In this document: piece by piece, positions 29,435 to 39,400 of the stretch
Numbering within the stretch: the first letter of the stretch is position 1
Layout: every line of letters starts with the position of its first letter
DNA from: Mastigocoleus testarum BC008
GTDB taxonomy: Bacteria > Cyanobacteriota > Cyanobacteriia > Cyanobacteriales > Nostocaceae
Direction of reading: 5' to 3'
Length of the DNA: 64,000 nucleotides
Assembly: GCF_001456025.1 (NCBI RefSeq)
Contig: NZ_LMTZ01000115.1
Location: 6,352 to 70,351 of the forward strand
Position numbers and translations under genes: made by a program
The notes under the pieces: model-generated
Told to the model about the DNA's origin: nothing
Seen by the model: only the letters and a program-made list of their open reading frames with translations
Databases searched by the model: none

Positions 29435-30766
29435 TTCATTCTCTTCCTTAAAAACCCCCTCAACCAATCTTTTTTGATTAACGTACTCTCTCACTGCTGG
29501 CTTCAGACTGAAGAAACCATGATTATTCTCCAATAGCGATCGCCGTCTCAAAGACTCCACAGCTCCTAAAACTTGGGGTAATTTTTCAGGATAAGTAATA
29601 TTTTGACTAAATTGATTGAGTTTGACTGGTTTTTGATTCATTGCTAACCAGTACATAATTTCCTGCTCTAAAACAGATAATCGGTTAAATTGTTGGTCTA
29701 ATAATTCCTGAATATCGCCAAATACAGTGATATTTTGAGCAAAAAACTCAGAAATATTGCCAGCAAATAAATCTTGAATTGATGTCGCAACTATCTTTAA
29801 TGCTTGGGGATTCCCCCCATAGGACTCAATAAGTTGTAAGCATTCGGCATCGCTAACATTCAATATCCCTTTAGAATTTAAAATGGCTTTCACATCTGCT
29901 GTTTCTAAGCCCACAATTTGTAAAGACCTCACCGGTAAACTTGCACCACCTAAAGAGATAATTTCCTTGGGTTTTTCCCGAGATGCAATCAGCAAACAAC
30001 TTTGATGAGAAGTTTCTCCCACCAATTTAAATAACTCACTATAACCTTCGTATCCTTCCCGATATTGTCCTACAGGCTCCCCACCTTGAAAAATTGTTTC
30101 TATGCCATCGAGTATTATTAAACAGCGATGAGCTTTTAGATAATGAAGAAATAAGGATAACCTGTTAAACAAAGATTCTGGTAAATTTATTGTTTGATCG
30201 TCAGCAAAAAATTGGATAGATTTGCCGATAATTTCTTCAACAGAAGGAGAATTGCGAATACTGCGCCAAATAACAAATTCAAATTTTTCTTGAATTCTCT
30301 GAGCTAGCTTGACTGAAAGAGCTGTTTTACCGATCCCACCAATTCCATAAACCGCCACGAAGCGAGAGCAATCTTTGACAATCCAATCTTGTAAAGTTTG
30401 AAGCTCATCTTCACGTCCATAAAAAACCGATACGTCAATTGCATCCCCCCAATCAGTTCGCCGAAGGATTTCAGATTTACTTTGTACCAATGCTGGAGTT
30501 GGAAACGTATAATCGCTTTTTCTTAATTCCAAACCAAAAGCTTTGAAAAGTTGCAAAAGTGTTTGTTTGTCAACTCCTGCTTTGCAATTTAAAACCTTGG
30601 TTATTGTCATTGGAACCAAGCCCGTGCGATCGCTCAATTCTTCTAAGGTATATCGGTATCCATAATTTTTCTCAACCTCTTGTGATTCTCTTGCTTCAAA
30701 GAATTTGTTCAAACCTTTGGTGGTGAGGATAACACCACGCTTCCGTCTTGACTTCTGTTGCCCCAT
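29414..30766 (-). CDS. HTH plus NB-ARC (STAND) ATPase, lacking a C-terminal repeat domain
   Basis: 450 residues. N-terminal helix-turn-helix-like region (about 35-80, 'YTLEELSDRTGLVPMTITKV'), then an NB-ARC nucleotide-binding switch: GREDEL, Walker A GIGGIGKTAL, Walker B LIILDGIE, sensor-like SREKP, and the winged-helix part ending ... FSLKPAVREYV. STAND ATPases of this type usually continue into WD40 or TPR sensor repeats; this one stops about 20 residues later with the tail ELVIGNW, which is simply the CCAATTA repeat read on the minus strand. Either a natural short form or a truncation fixed by repeat DNA. STAND proteins act as regulators or in anti-phage and self-recognition responses. Confidence 0.85.
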   Translation of the reverse strand: MGQQKSRRKRGVILTTKGLNKFFEARESQEVEKNYGYRYTLEELSDRTGLVPMTITKVLNCKAGVDKQTLLQLFKAFGLELRKSDYTFPTPALVQSKSEILRRTDWGDAIDVSVFYGREDELQTLQDWIVKDCSRFVAVYGIGGIGKTALSVKLAQRIQEKFEFVIWRSIRNSPSVEEIIGKSIQFFADDQTINLPESLFNRLSLFLHYLKAHRCLIILDGIETIFQGGEPVGQYREGYEGYSELFKLVGETSHQSCLLIASREKPKEIISLGGASLPVRSLQIVGLETADVKAILNSKGILNVSDAECLQLIESYGGNPQALKIVATSIQDLFAGNISEFFAQNITVFGDIQELLDQQFNRLSVLEQEIMYWLAMNQKPVKLNQFSQNITYPEKLPQVLGAVESLRRRSLLENNHGFFSLKPAVREYVNQKRLVEGVFKEENELVIGNW

Positions 30767-31038
30767 ATCAAGCTACACAATAATGGGTACTGAATAGAAA
30801 TTAGGTAATTCAATACAATGCATATTGGAGTTTTAAGGATGTCATAGCCATTAGACTTTACAGCCATTGAAGGCACCTCAAACCCCATAAAATCTAGGGC
30901 AAATACGTATGGGATAGGATGTGGTTCGCCTTTCAAGCTCAGATTTCCTTATTTTTCACGACTCATTAAAGAAAAATGAGAGCGATCAGAAATGCTCTGC
31001 AAATTATTGAAGTTATTCATATATCACAATATAGCAAT

Positions 31039-31058
31039 GTAAGCACGAGGGTGCTTAC
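31039..31058. other. Perfect 8-bp hairpin with GAGG loop
   Basis: GTAAGCAC, loop GAGG, GTGCTTAC. No T-run follows on the plus strand, so it is not a classical terminator there. It may be a palindromic repeat or an RNA structure. Confidence 0.6.
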
Positions 31059-31178
31059 CCCTTATCGATTGTTTATCAAAATCCTGTTGAGAGACCCCTA
31101 AAGTAAGACTATATCAATCACAGTTATTCACAAAATTATTTAATAGAAGTAGCACAAGTTTTCAGGCTATAAATTACT

Positions 31179-31333
31179 GGAGGAAAGTCATGACAGAAGC
31201 ATAAGCTGAAAAATCTTAAATTCCTTGTCTTGGGATTTATTGATGTACCGGTGGGCAAAAATTTTCTTAAATTAGTTATTTTTCTTTTACTAAATTATAA
31301 GCAATATAGAGATATGCTAGTAGCTTGATTTCA
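31179..31333 (+). pseudogene. Possible small gene relic or leader with a strong ribosome-binding site
   Basis: GGAGG (31179-31183) stands six bases before ATG 31190, but that frame stops after four codons (M-T-E-A). A neighbouring frame is open from about 31194 for some 46 codons and encodes a hydrophobic peptide containing GFIDVPVGKNFLKLVIFLLL. A one-base indel near the start would join ATG to this frame. It could be a decayed small membrane-protein gene, a leader peptide, or chance. Confidence 0.25.
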
Positions 31334-31487
31334 AAATTATCACAAATTAAGTTCCTACAAAGGTTTGGGCTATTTGTCTGTGATATTTTTTAAACGAAGA
31401 ATTAACTTTTATGCTTAAAACTTTTATCTTTGGTGGTCAACTTAGACTTATATGAGAGAAGATTAACCTTAGTCATCAGGGTGTCGA

Positions 31488-31522
31488 CCGACCTAAAGCA
31501 CTAATTCCTTGTTTTAGGTCGG
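31488..31522 (+). terminator. Stem-loop, 10-bp perfect stem
   Basis: CCGACCTAAA (31488-31497) pairs exactly with TTTAGGTCGG (31513-31522) across a 15-base loop; moderately T/A-rich sequence follows. It could end a transcript starting near 31150. Confidence 0.5.
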
Positions 31523-31716
31523 TATTAATTCTATTAGAAATTACATTTTTGAAATTTAAGCAAGACTTGTAAGATACTGGCGAAGGGATGGGTAAACGCT
31601 ACATAAGATTTACAGAAACTCCCTACAGCAATGATTCAAGGTTTTTCATACATTCAAAATCTATGACTTAAGGAAATTCATAAATTCCTATTTCCCATAC
31701 CCCAAAGCTTCGAGCG

Positions 31717-32194
31717 ATGAAAGCAATAGTTAGAATTTGTGAATCACAAGATTTGAGCAAAATAGTTCAACTTTGGTACAAAACTTGGCATTATTCATTT
31801 CCAAACATTCGACATCCACAGCCTTATTATCTATGGGAAAAACGGTTTCGTGATGAAATTTTATGCAGAGGTGAAGTTTGGGTTGCAGATATTAAAAGTC
31901 AGGTAGTAGGCTTTATCGTAGTATTTAGAGTTGACAATAGCAAAACCACTGGTGAATTAAATCAAATCTTTGTAGATCCAATCTTTCAAAATCAAGGTAT
32001 TGGTTCGGCATTAATTAATAAAGCTAAAACAATTTGTCCCCAAGGTCTTAGACTCACAACATTACAAAGTAATACAAAAGCTTGTTATTTTTATGTCAAG
32101 CATGGTTTTTTTTACAGGTAGTACGTCCACAAACAAAATTAATGGACAAGCAAATATTGAATACATCTGGTCACCTCTACAAACTAATAGTTAA
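31717..32194 (+). pseudogene. GNAT-family N-acetyltransferase, frameshifted in a T8 tract
   Basis: The first 132 codons encode a GNAT acetyltransferase: VGFIVVFRV (strand beta4), then QIFVDPIFQNQGIGSALI, the acetyl-CoA pyrophosphate loop (Q-x-x-G-I-G), then NTKACYFYVKHGF. The intact frame stops at 32119-32121 right after HGFFYR. Removing one T from the T8 run (32106-32113) continues the frame as T-G-S-T-S-T-N-K-I-N-G-Q-A-N-I-E-Y ... to a stop at 32192-32194, which is the expected C-terminal strand of the family. So the gene is either frameshifted, slippage-controlled, or miscalled at the homopolymer. Substrate unknown. Confidence 0.8.
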
Positions 32195-32219
32195 TAATAA
32201 AAATTAGATATTTTGAATT

Positions 32220-32576
32220 ATGATTGAAAGAATATCTTTTTTGTCTCAGCTAACAGAAGTGGATAAGAGTATATTATTTAGTGCTGTTGCTGGATTTTTT
32301 GGTGGCTTAGTTCAATGCAGTATTGAAGATACTTTTGATAAATTCGTCAATCAGAAAGAAATAAATATTAATAACCTTTTACCAAAATATGTTTACTCTG
32401 GTTTTATTTGTGGGATTCTAGTTGGTTTGGGAGTGTTTATTACTTTGATTTTCGATGAGACAACATCAACTGAAAATATTACTCAGTCATTTATTCCTTA
32501 TGCGATACTAATTTTTCCTGTTGTAGGTATTACAAATAAACTATTTGAGCGCATATCTTCACGAAATCAAAGTTAA
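32220..32576 (+). CDS. Small membrane protein of unknown function
   Basis: 118 residues with three hydrophobic segments (about 19-36, 61-80, 92-108). I do not recognise the family. It starts 25 bp after the restored stop of the GNAT gene and could be co-transcribed with it. It faces another small membrane protein (32690-33016) of similar length and layout across a 113-bp AT-rich gap; the two may be distant paralogues. Confidence 0.55.
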   Translation: MIERISFLSQLTEVDKSILFSAVAGFFGGLVQCSIEDTFDKFVNQKEININNLLPKYVYSGFICGILVGLGVFITLIFDETTSTENITQSFIPYAILIFPVVGITNKLFERISSRNQS

Positions 32577-32689
32577 TTAACCAAAAATTTTTCATTGAGA
32601 TAATCAAATAAAATTATTTTTTAGCTAACTTTTATACATTTATTTTTATATATAAAATCTCTATATATTTATGGTTCACTTATTTTAAC

Positions 32690-33016
32690 TTATGTAATTT
32701 CTTTCCTAGGAAACAGTTTGCGATATGTAAATAAAAATAAATTTGATAAAGTTGGAGCAATGATTCCGATAATTATTGAATAAATAAAAATTGTTTGTAT
32801 GGGTTTGGGCTCATGAATAGCAAATGCATAAAATATTATGCCTATCAACCAACCTCCAAGACAACCTACAAGCAAAAATCTATTTATAATTTCCCTGAGA
32901 TTTAAAGTATTTGTTTCTGTTGAAAATTTTTTAAAAATACTATCAATAAAGCTAGGAAAAGCAGCAGCGACAATTCCAGCAGACAAAGAAACTATTGCAA
33001 TCTTTCCAGAAAGCAT
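32690..33016 (-). CDS. Small membrane protein of unknown function
   Basis: 108 residues with three hydrophobic segments (about 5-22, 45-66, 72-95) and basic ends. No family recognised. Shape and spacing of helices resemble the convergent 118-residue protein at 32220-32576, including a middle GG/GW-I/VG-type helix, so a diverged tandem-inverted duplication is possible. Codon usage and AT-richness look like the surrounding accessory region. Confidence 0.5.
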   Translation of the reverse strand: MLSGKIAIVSLSAGIVAAAFPSFIDSIFKKFSTETNTLNLREIINRFLLVGCLGGWLIGIIFYAFAIHEPKPIQTIFIYSIIIGIIAPTLSNLFLFTYRKLFPRKEIT

Positions 33017-33398
33017 TACAATAAGCGATTTATTTTAATTTACGGAAATATATTAATCTAATCCTTATCTATTTTCAAATGCCTCTATTTTGCACATTTT
33101 GGAAAACTTACATCATAAAAAGTTGTAGAAGAAGGCAAATAATGGGCTAGTTTAATTGGTTGTAAACGTTTTAATGTTTTTAATTTTTGACTTGCGCGTA
33201 GCGCCATAAGTGGTTTGTAGTTGCACTATGAAAAAAATGAGGTATTGATTAGGGGTAAATAATAGCCCAACTACACACCAAAAATTAACTATTGAATCTG
33301 TTCAATTCTGACAGATAAGTCCTAACTACAGATCAAAAATTAGCAATAAAAACTGAGCGTTCGCAACAGAGTAAACTGATAACTATTACTGATATATT
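33017..33398. repeat. Intergenic region with an ACTTGCGCGTAGCGCCATA repeat
   Basis: 382 bp. A dispersed palindrome-bearing repeat lies at 33187-33210 (compare 20-42 and 43247-43264). The rest is unremarkable. Confidence 0.5.
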
Positions 33399-34067
33399 CT
33401 AACTAGCCACAGGCATTGGATTTTCAACTAAATCCTCTTCTTTTTCTTCAATCTTCGGAGAACCGAAATGTTTTTCCATAAGTGCTGCTACTTGTTTAGC
33501 CTGAATACGACTGTAACGAGTTTTATCCGGCATTACTAAGTTTGGTCCAGCCTTACATTTCTTCATGCAGCCAGTACCCTTAATATTGACTTGTCCTTCT
33601 AAACCGCGATCGCTAATTGCTGCAGCTAAAGCTTGACACAAAGCTTTACCACCGCGCTTCATACAATCTGATTTTTGACAAACTAAAATATTTGTTTTCT
33701 TATCTTTTTTGGCAGGTTTATTAGCTAATCCAGGAGAAGCAACGAGAGGATTGCTTGCTTTTTTTACACTTCCATTTACTCTATCTGCCTGTAATTGGGG
33801 ATTTGCGGCTCTAATTTGTTCGGCTTTTAGCTTAATTTCCCCACTTTTTAAATAATATTTTTTAGTTCCCCATACTTTTAGTTGAGTACCTACTGCTAAT
33901 CTCCAATCGAAAGCGATCCGCAAATGTTTGGCTAACTTAACGTAAACTTCACCTTCATCAGTATCCAATACCAAACCTTTGAGCTTATAGCGGTCTTTAA
34001 TGACTAAATGTCGGAAAGCACCCTCTAAGCAAAAATCGGATATTTCTGTTTTATGAGATTTACCCAT
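33399..34067 (-). CDS. (2Fe-2S) ferredoxin-like protein, thioredoxin-like fold
   Basis: 222 residues in two parts. The N-terminal about 90 residues ('FRHLVIKDRYKLKGLVL...WGTKKYYLKSGEIKLKAEQI') look like a small beta domain. A Lys-rich linker leads to a thioredoxin-like [2Fe-2S] domain (about 125-205) with the four-Cys pattern C-x4-C ... C-x3-C (VCQKSDCMKRG and GCMKKCKAGPN). Similar domains occur in NuoE/HoxE subunits and free 2Fe-2S ferredoxins. A redox or electron-carrier role is inferred; partner unknown. Monocistronic by layout. Confidence 0.85.
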   Translation of the reverse strand: MGKSHKTEISDFCLEGAFRHLVIKDRYKLKGLVLDTDEGEVYVKLAKHLRIAFDWRLAVGTQLKVWGTKKYYLKSGEIKLKAEQIRAANPQLQADRVNGSVKKASNPLVASPGLANKPAKKDKKTNILVCQKSDCMKRGGKALCQALAAAISDRGLEGQVNIKGTGCMKKCKAGPNLVMPDKTRYSRIQAKQVAALMEKHFGSPKIEEKEEDLVENPMPVAS

Positions 34068-34199
34068 TGTCCAAACCTATTTTTTACAAACAAAAAATGT
34101 GAATGATGTTGCGATGCACTTATGACTAACGTCAAACTCTGCTTAAAATCAAAACTTGTTTGCAATGAATCAGCTTCACTGCATGAAAGAAGACATTAT

Positions 34200-34457
34200 T
34201 TATAATTTGTGATAACGATAATGCCAACACTCTTCAAGAATTTCTATCAAGTCTTGGCGTTCAGCATTTAATTGACGTACAACACTCCAAACTTGAACTG
34301 CTGTTGCAATGTTAGAAACCTCCACTGTCAGTTCTTGATTTGTTTGACACTGACAAGGAATTTCTAATTCCTGTAAGCGCCGATAAACTTCCCAGCGATC
34401 TGTCCGACTTACTTTTACAACCTGCTTGAAACTGTAGTTAGAAATTGAACCTTCCAA
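34200..34457 (-). CDS. Conserved-looking small protein of unknown function
   Basis: 85 residues, soluble, with Glu/Arg-rich helices ('WEVYRRLQELEIPCQCQ', 'LNAERQDLIEILEECWHYRYHKL'). I do not recognise a named family, although the composition is that of a folded protein and not of a chance frame. It lies 132 bp upstream of the 2Fe-2S gene on the same strand. No DNA-binding or metal motif is certain; one CQC pair is present. Confidence 0.6.
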   Translation of the reverse strand: MEGSISNYSFKQVVKVSRTDRWEVYRRLQELEIPCQCQTNQELTVEVSNIATAVQVWSVVRQLNAERQDLIEILEECWHYRYHKL

Positions 34458-35240
34458 ATCTAATGACCCTCAAAGTGCAATAAAGCTTGGAGAACTATTA
34501 AGCTTTGTCGATACAAACAAGCTGTAAAGATGCAGCTTGCTCGCTAGAACAAGAAAAATAATTTGCACATCATGCCACGCGTGAAGCATGAAACTACTGG
34601 TTAATAAGACGACAAATACAAGAAGCTTAAAACTTCTTGGAATTAATTCTTAGCTAGCTTGCCCCTCTATTACAGGATACATTAACTGCAAACATTTCTC
34701 ATTAGTTTTGCAAAAAAAATAAAAAAATAAGAAAAATTGCTCATCATCAAGCGAAATATTTACTTGCAGGCAGCCCCATATCTACAGCCTTCACCTCACA
34801 GTGGAGCAGCAAAAAAGTAAAAAAAAATACATTTATTTTGATAAAAAGTCCTTTATATATTTGAAAATTCGTTGTTTACTACTAATCACGCCTCATTGCA
34901 TGTGTTTAATTTATCTTATGAATAAACTCTGTAACTCGAAAGAAAATATTTTTTATTTAATCATTATGGTAATGCAAATATATCTTATTTTGTTTGGAAC
35001 TCTTACCAGTGCAAATACGATTTAAAAATTAAGAATTTTTGTCTTTAATAAGCGGTAAATAGACTTATTTATTTTGATGAAAAAATAGAATTTTTAATAA
35101 AAATTAGTCATTAATATTTGTATTAATAAAAAAATTTTTGATTGGATTATATTGTGAGGGATTTTTTATTTTTTAGATGCTAATATGTAGGGATTAAGCA
35201 GTTTGCAATTATAACTGCAGAAAAAGAGAGGAGAGGAACA
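34458..35240. other. Divergent intergenic region upstream of dps
   Basis: 783 bp, strongly AT-rich. A 74-codon GTG-started frame at 34801 is judged spurious. A strong purine-rich ribosome-binding site, GAGGAGAGGA, lies at about 35228-35237 just before dps. No Fur or OxyR box could be identified by eye. Confidence 0.5.
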
Positions 35241-35795
35241 ATGTCTGAAACACAAACTTTAGTGCATAACTTTGGTCAGGTTTATGACAATCCAGTCTTG
35301 TTAGATCGCAGTGTTACTGAGCCAGTTTGTGAAGGTTTTAATGTTGCCTTAGCAAGTTTTCAGGCACTTTACATACAGTATCAAAAGCATCATTTTGTTG
35401 TTGAAGGAGCAGAATTTTACTCATTACATGAGTTCTTTAACGAGAGTTTTGATGAGGTACAAGGACATATTCATGACATTGGTGAACGCCTAAATGGCTT
35501 AGGTGGAGTACCTGTAGCAAGCTTTAGCAAATTAGCAGAATTATGCTGTTTTGAACCAGAGCAAGATGGCGTTTATAATTGCCGACAAATGTTAGAAAAT
35601 GACCTCAAAGCAGAACAAGCTTTGATTACTTTAATTCGCCGTCAAGCTTCTCAGGCTGAGAGTTTGGGTGACCGTGCGACCCGTCATTTGTACGAAACCA
35701 TACTCCTTAAGACTGAAGAACGTGCATATCATTTGGCTCACTTCCTAGCAAAGGATAGTTTAACTTTAGGGTATGTACAAGCTTCTACTAATTAA
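35241..35795 (+). CDS. Dps-family ferritin with histidine-type ferroxidase centre (DpsA-like)
   Basis: 184 residues. Dps proteins form 12-mers that oxidise and store iron and protect DNA from peroxide. The ferroxidase ligands expected for Dps are His, His, Asp, Glu across the dimer interface. Here the positions read His51 (KHHFVVEG), His63 (SLHEFF), His78 (GHIHDIGER) and Glu82; the usual Asp is therefore His78. That is the three-histidine, zinc-binding centre described for Thermosynechococcus DpsA, which uses O2 more than H2O2. Excellent ribosome-binding site; own terminator at 35872. Monocistronic. Confidence 0.94.
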   Translation: MSETQTLVHNFGQVYDNPVLLDRSVTEPVCEGFNVALASFQALYIQYQKHHFVVEGAEFYSLHEFFNESFDEVQGHIHDIGERLNGLGGVPVASFSKLAELCCFEPEQDGVYNCRQMLENDLKAEQALITLIRRQASQAESLGDRATRHLYETILLKTEERAYHLAHFLAKDSLTLGYVQASTN

Positions 35796-35871
35796 TTCTT
35801 TTACATCCTAAATATTTCTGTTTTATACCAAAAATGATTTGGTAATAACTTTTCGGAAATAACTATAAGAA

Positions 35872-35920
35872 AAAGGCAGAGGTTACGATTCCTTCGTTCC
35901 TCTGCCTTTAATTTGTATTT
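35872..35920 (+). terminator. Rho-independent terminator of dps
   Basis: Perfect 11-bp stem AAAGGCAGAGG (35872-35882) with CCTCTGCCTTT (35899-35909), 16-base loop, followed by T-rich sequence. Confidence 0.9.
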
Positions 35921-36498
35921 TGTATATTTTTTGTCTTACGGACTATGACAAAATGATTTATAAACAATCATTTAAACATATAACTTTACATTTAAATGAT
36001 AGTAAAATATCAATGATTTACATAAGCCAATCAAGGAAGAAAATAAATTAAAATTTAATTGTTGCTTCACATATCAGAAGATATAAGATTTCCGATAAGA
36101 TTTTCAATCAAAATTTCAATAGACATAGGTATAAAATAGTAATACTAGTATATGAAATAAATAAATAAAGCTGATGTTTAAAATCAATGTTTCTGCATTG
36201 TGGTATTTAAGGCTAAAGGCCATTAGTTTGCAGAAATAATTGATAGGGTACTTTTCAATACCCATGCGCGGATGAATAATATCTATTACTATTTTTTAGG
36301 TTTTATTCTTTTGGTAATGGAGCATTGATTTGAGGTCGCCAATTTAACTGTAACTACCATAAAATCGTACAAATTTGACATGTTGTTAGGCTTAATGTCA
36401 TCAAATCAAGAAAACCTGGTGGTGAATCAGACGAATTGGAGACAAAGACCTTTAAAATCAATGTCACGTTCCTGTCCTCCTACTCCGAATCAACAACT
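35921..36498. other. Intergenic region upstream of carB
   Basis: About 580 bp, AT-rich; the carB promoter is expected within it. The frame of carB is open upstream to 36436 but this part is unlike family sequence. No riboswitch or RNA gene was recognised. Confidence 0.45.
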
Positions 36499-39400
36499 AT
36501 GCCCCGCCGTGATGATATTAGGAAAATTCTGCTCTTAGGTTCTGGTCCAATTGTCATTGGACAAGCCTGCGAATTCGATTATTCTGGAACTCAAGCCTGC
36601 AAAGCGCTACGAGAAGAAGGCTATGAAGTAGTGTTGGTAAATTCCAACCCTGCAACCATAATGACCGATCCAGAAACGGCAGAACGAACATATATTGAAC
36701 CATTAACACCATTATTAGTCGAAAAAGTTATTGCCAAAGAGCGTCCTGACGCTCTGCTACCAACAATGGGGGGGCAAACAGCTCTTAACATTGCTGTGGA
36801 GCTTTCTAAAAATGGAGTTTTAGATGAATATGGTGTAGAACTGATTGGCGCTAAGCTTCCAGCCATTGAGAAAGCTGAAGATAGAAAGCTATTTAATGAA
36901 GCGATGGTGCGTATCGGGGTAAAAATGTGCCCTAGTGGTACAGCTTCTTCTTTAGAGGAAGCAAAGTTAATTGCAACAAAAATTGGTGCATACCCTCTCA
37001 TAATTCGTCCTGCTTTCACAATGGGTGGAACAGGTGGTGGTATCGCTTATAACGAAGAAGAATTTGCTGAAATGGCACAGGGAGGTCTGGATGCTTCCCC
37101 GGTGTCACAAATCCTCATCGATCAATCTCTAATTGGTTGGAAAGAGTACGAACTTGAAGTGATGCGTGACTTGGCAGATAACGTAGTAATTATCTGTTCG
37201 ATTGAAAACATTGACCCCATGGGGATTCATACTGGGGATTCAATTACAGTTGCTCCAGCCCAAACACTAACTGATAAGGAATATCAGCGGCTGCGGGATA
37301 TGGCAGTTAAAATTATTCGCGAGATCGGTGTTGAAACGGGTGGTTCCAATATTCAGTTTGCCATTAATCCCGTAGATGGGGAAGCAATTGTGATTGAGAT
37401 GAATCCCCGAGTTTCTCGTTCTTCAGCTTTAGCTTCTAAGGCTACAGGTTTTCCAATTGCGAAAATGGCAGCCAAGTTATCGGTGGGTTATACCTTAGAT
37501 GAAATCAAAAATGATATTACGAAGCAAACTCCTGCTTCCTTCGAGCCAACCATTGACTATGTGGTGACTAAGGTTCCTCGTTTCGCCTTTGAAAAATTTC
37601 CTGGTTCCCAAGCTGTGCTAAACACCCAAATGCGTTCGGTTGGCGAAGCTATGGCTATTGGGCGGACATTTAATGAGTCTTTTCAAAAAGCTCTGCGTTC
37701 ATTGGAAACAGGACGTGCGGGCTGGGGCTGCGATATTAAAGAAAAGTTACCCAGTGGCGAACAAACTCGTGCTCAGTTAAGAACTCCCAATCCAGAAAGG
37801 ATATTTGCCGTGCGTCACGCCATGCAACTGGGAATTAAAAATGAAGAAATCTATGAACTGACAGGTATCGATCCGTGGTTCTTAGATAAAATGCAACAAT
37901 TGTTGGAGGTAGAAAAATTTCTCAAGCGTACATCTTTAGCAGAATTGACAAAAGAGCAACTTTTTGAGGTCAAGCGTCAAGGGTTTAGTGACAAACAAAT
38001 AGCTTTTGCAACTAAGACTACTGAAGACGAAGTAAGAAACTATCGCAAACAACTAAATATAATCCCTGTTTACAAAACCGTAGATACGTGCGCTGCAGAA
38101 TTTGAAGCATTTACTCCCTATCACTACTCAACATATGAGGAAGAAACAGAGGTAGTACCCACAAATAAACCTAAAGTGATGATTTTAGGTGGCGGTCCCA
38201 ATCGCATCGGACAGGGAATAGAATTTGACTACTGTTGTTGTCATGCAGCTTTTGCTCTGGGAGATGCGGGATACGAAACCATCATGGTTAACTCCAACCC
38301 AGAAACTGTATCTACTGATTACGATACAAGCGATCGACTTTATTTTGAGCCACTCACAAAAGAAGACGTCTTGAATATTGTTGAAGCGGAAAACCCAGTA
38401 GGAATTATTGTTCAGTTCGGCGGACAAACACCTCTTAAATTAGCGGTACCCTTACAAAAATATTTACAAGATTTGGAAGCTCAAGAGTTTGCAAATCAAG
38501 AATCAGAAGCTGAAAAATCAGAGACTCAAAAATCACAGACCCAAGAATCAGAAGTTTGTGGTGGTGAAAGCTCAGGATTTACAATGCCCAAAATTTGGGG
38601 GACATCTCCTGACTCCATTGATATAGCCGAAGATCGGGAAAAATTCGAAAAAATTCTGGATGAGCTAAAGATAGCCCAACCACCTAATGGTATTGCTCGT
38701 AGTTATAAGGATGCACTGATAGTTGCCAAACGCATCGGTTATCCAGTTGTAGTACGTCCTAGCTACGTATTAGGAGGAAGAGCAATGGAAATTGTCTACT
38801 CCGACGTAGAATTGGAACGCTATATGACCTTCGCAGTTCAAGTCGAACCAGAACATCCAATCTTAATTGATAAGTTTTTAGAAAACGCCACTGAAGTTGA
38901 TGTTGATGCGATCGCAGATCTTACCGGAGAAGTTACCATTGGTGGCATCATGGAACACATCGAGCAAGCGGGTATTCACTCAGGTGATTCGGCTTGTGCT
39001 TTACCTTCCATGTCTTTACCACCGGAAATTCTGACACAAATACGCCACTGGACTGCTGAGTTAGCCAAGGCACTGAAAGTAGTAGGTTTGATGAATATCC
39101 AGTTTGCCGTGGTTGGCTTGAACAATGACTCACCCCAAGTTTATATTCTCGAAGCTAATCCCCGGGCATCCCGCACCGTTCCATTTGTTTCTAAAGCAAC
39201 AGGCGTACCTCTGGCAAAAATTGCATCTTTAGTGATGTCCGGTAGAACACTTAAAGAATTGGAATTTACCAAAGAAGTGATTCCAGAACACATAGCTGTC
39301 AAAGAAGCCGTATTACCTTTTGACAAATTTGCTGGTACTGATACAATCTTAGGGCCAGAAATGCGATCAACAGGTGAGGTCATGGGCATTGATTGCGATT

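Larger units (their letters stand above)
30767..31716. other. Long intergenic region with two hairpins and a broken small frame
   Basis: 950 bp with no intact gene. It holds a perfect hairpin at 31039-31058, a strong Shine-Dalgarno site with a four-codon frame at 31179-31204, and a 10-bp-stem hairpin at 31488-31522 (each listed separately). Confidence 0.6.

Noticed and set aside
30709..30936. 75-codon frame overlapping the NB-ARC start
   Set aside because: Different frame of the same promoter and start region; composition not gene-like.
34801..35025. 74-codon GTG-started frame upstream of dps
   Set aside because: Lysine/tyrosine-rich product of AT-rich DNA, no ribosome-binding site, no recognisable features.
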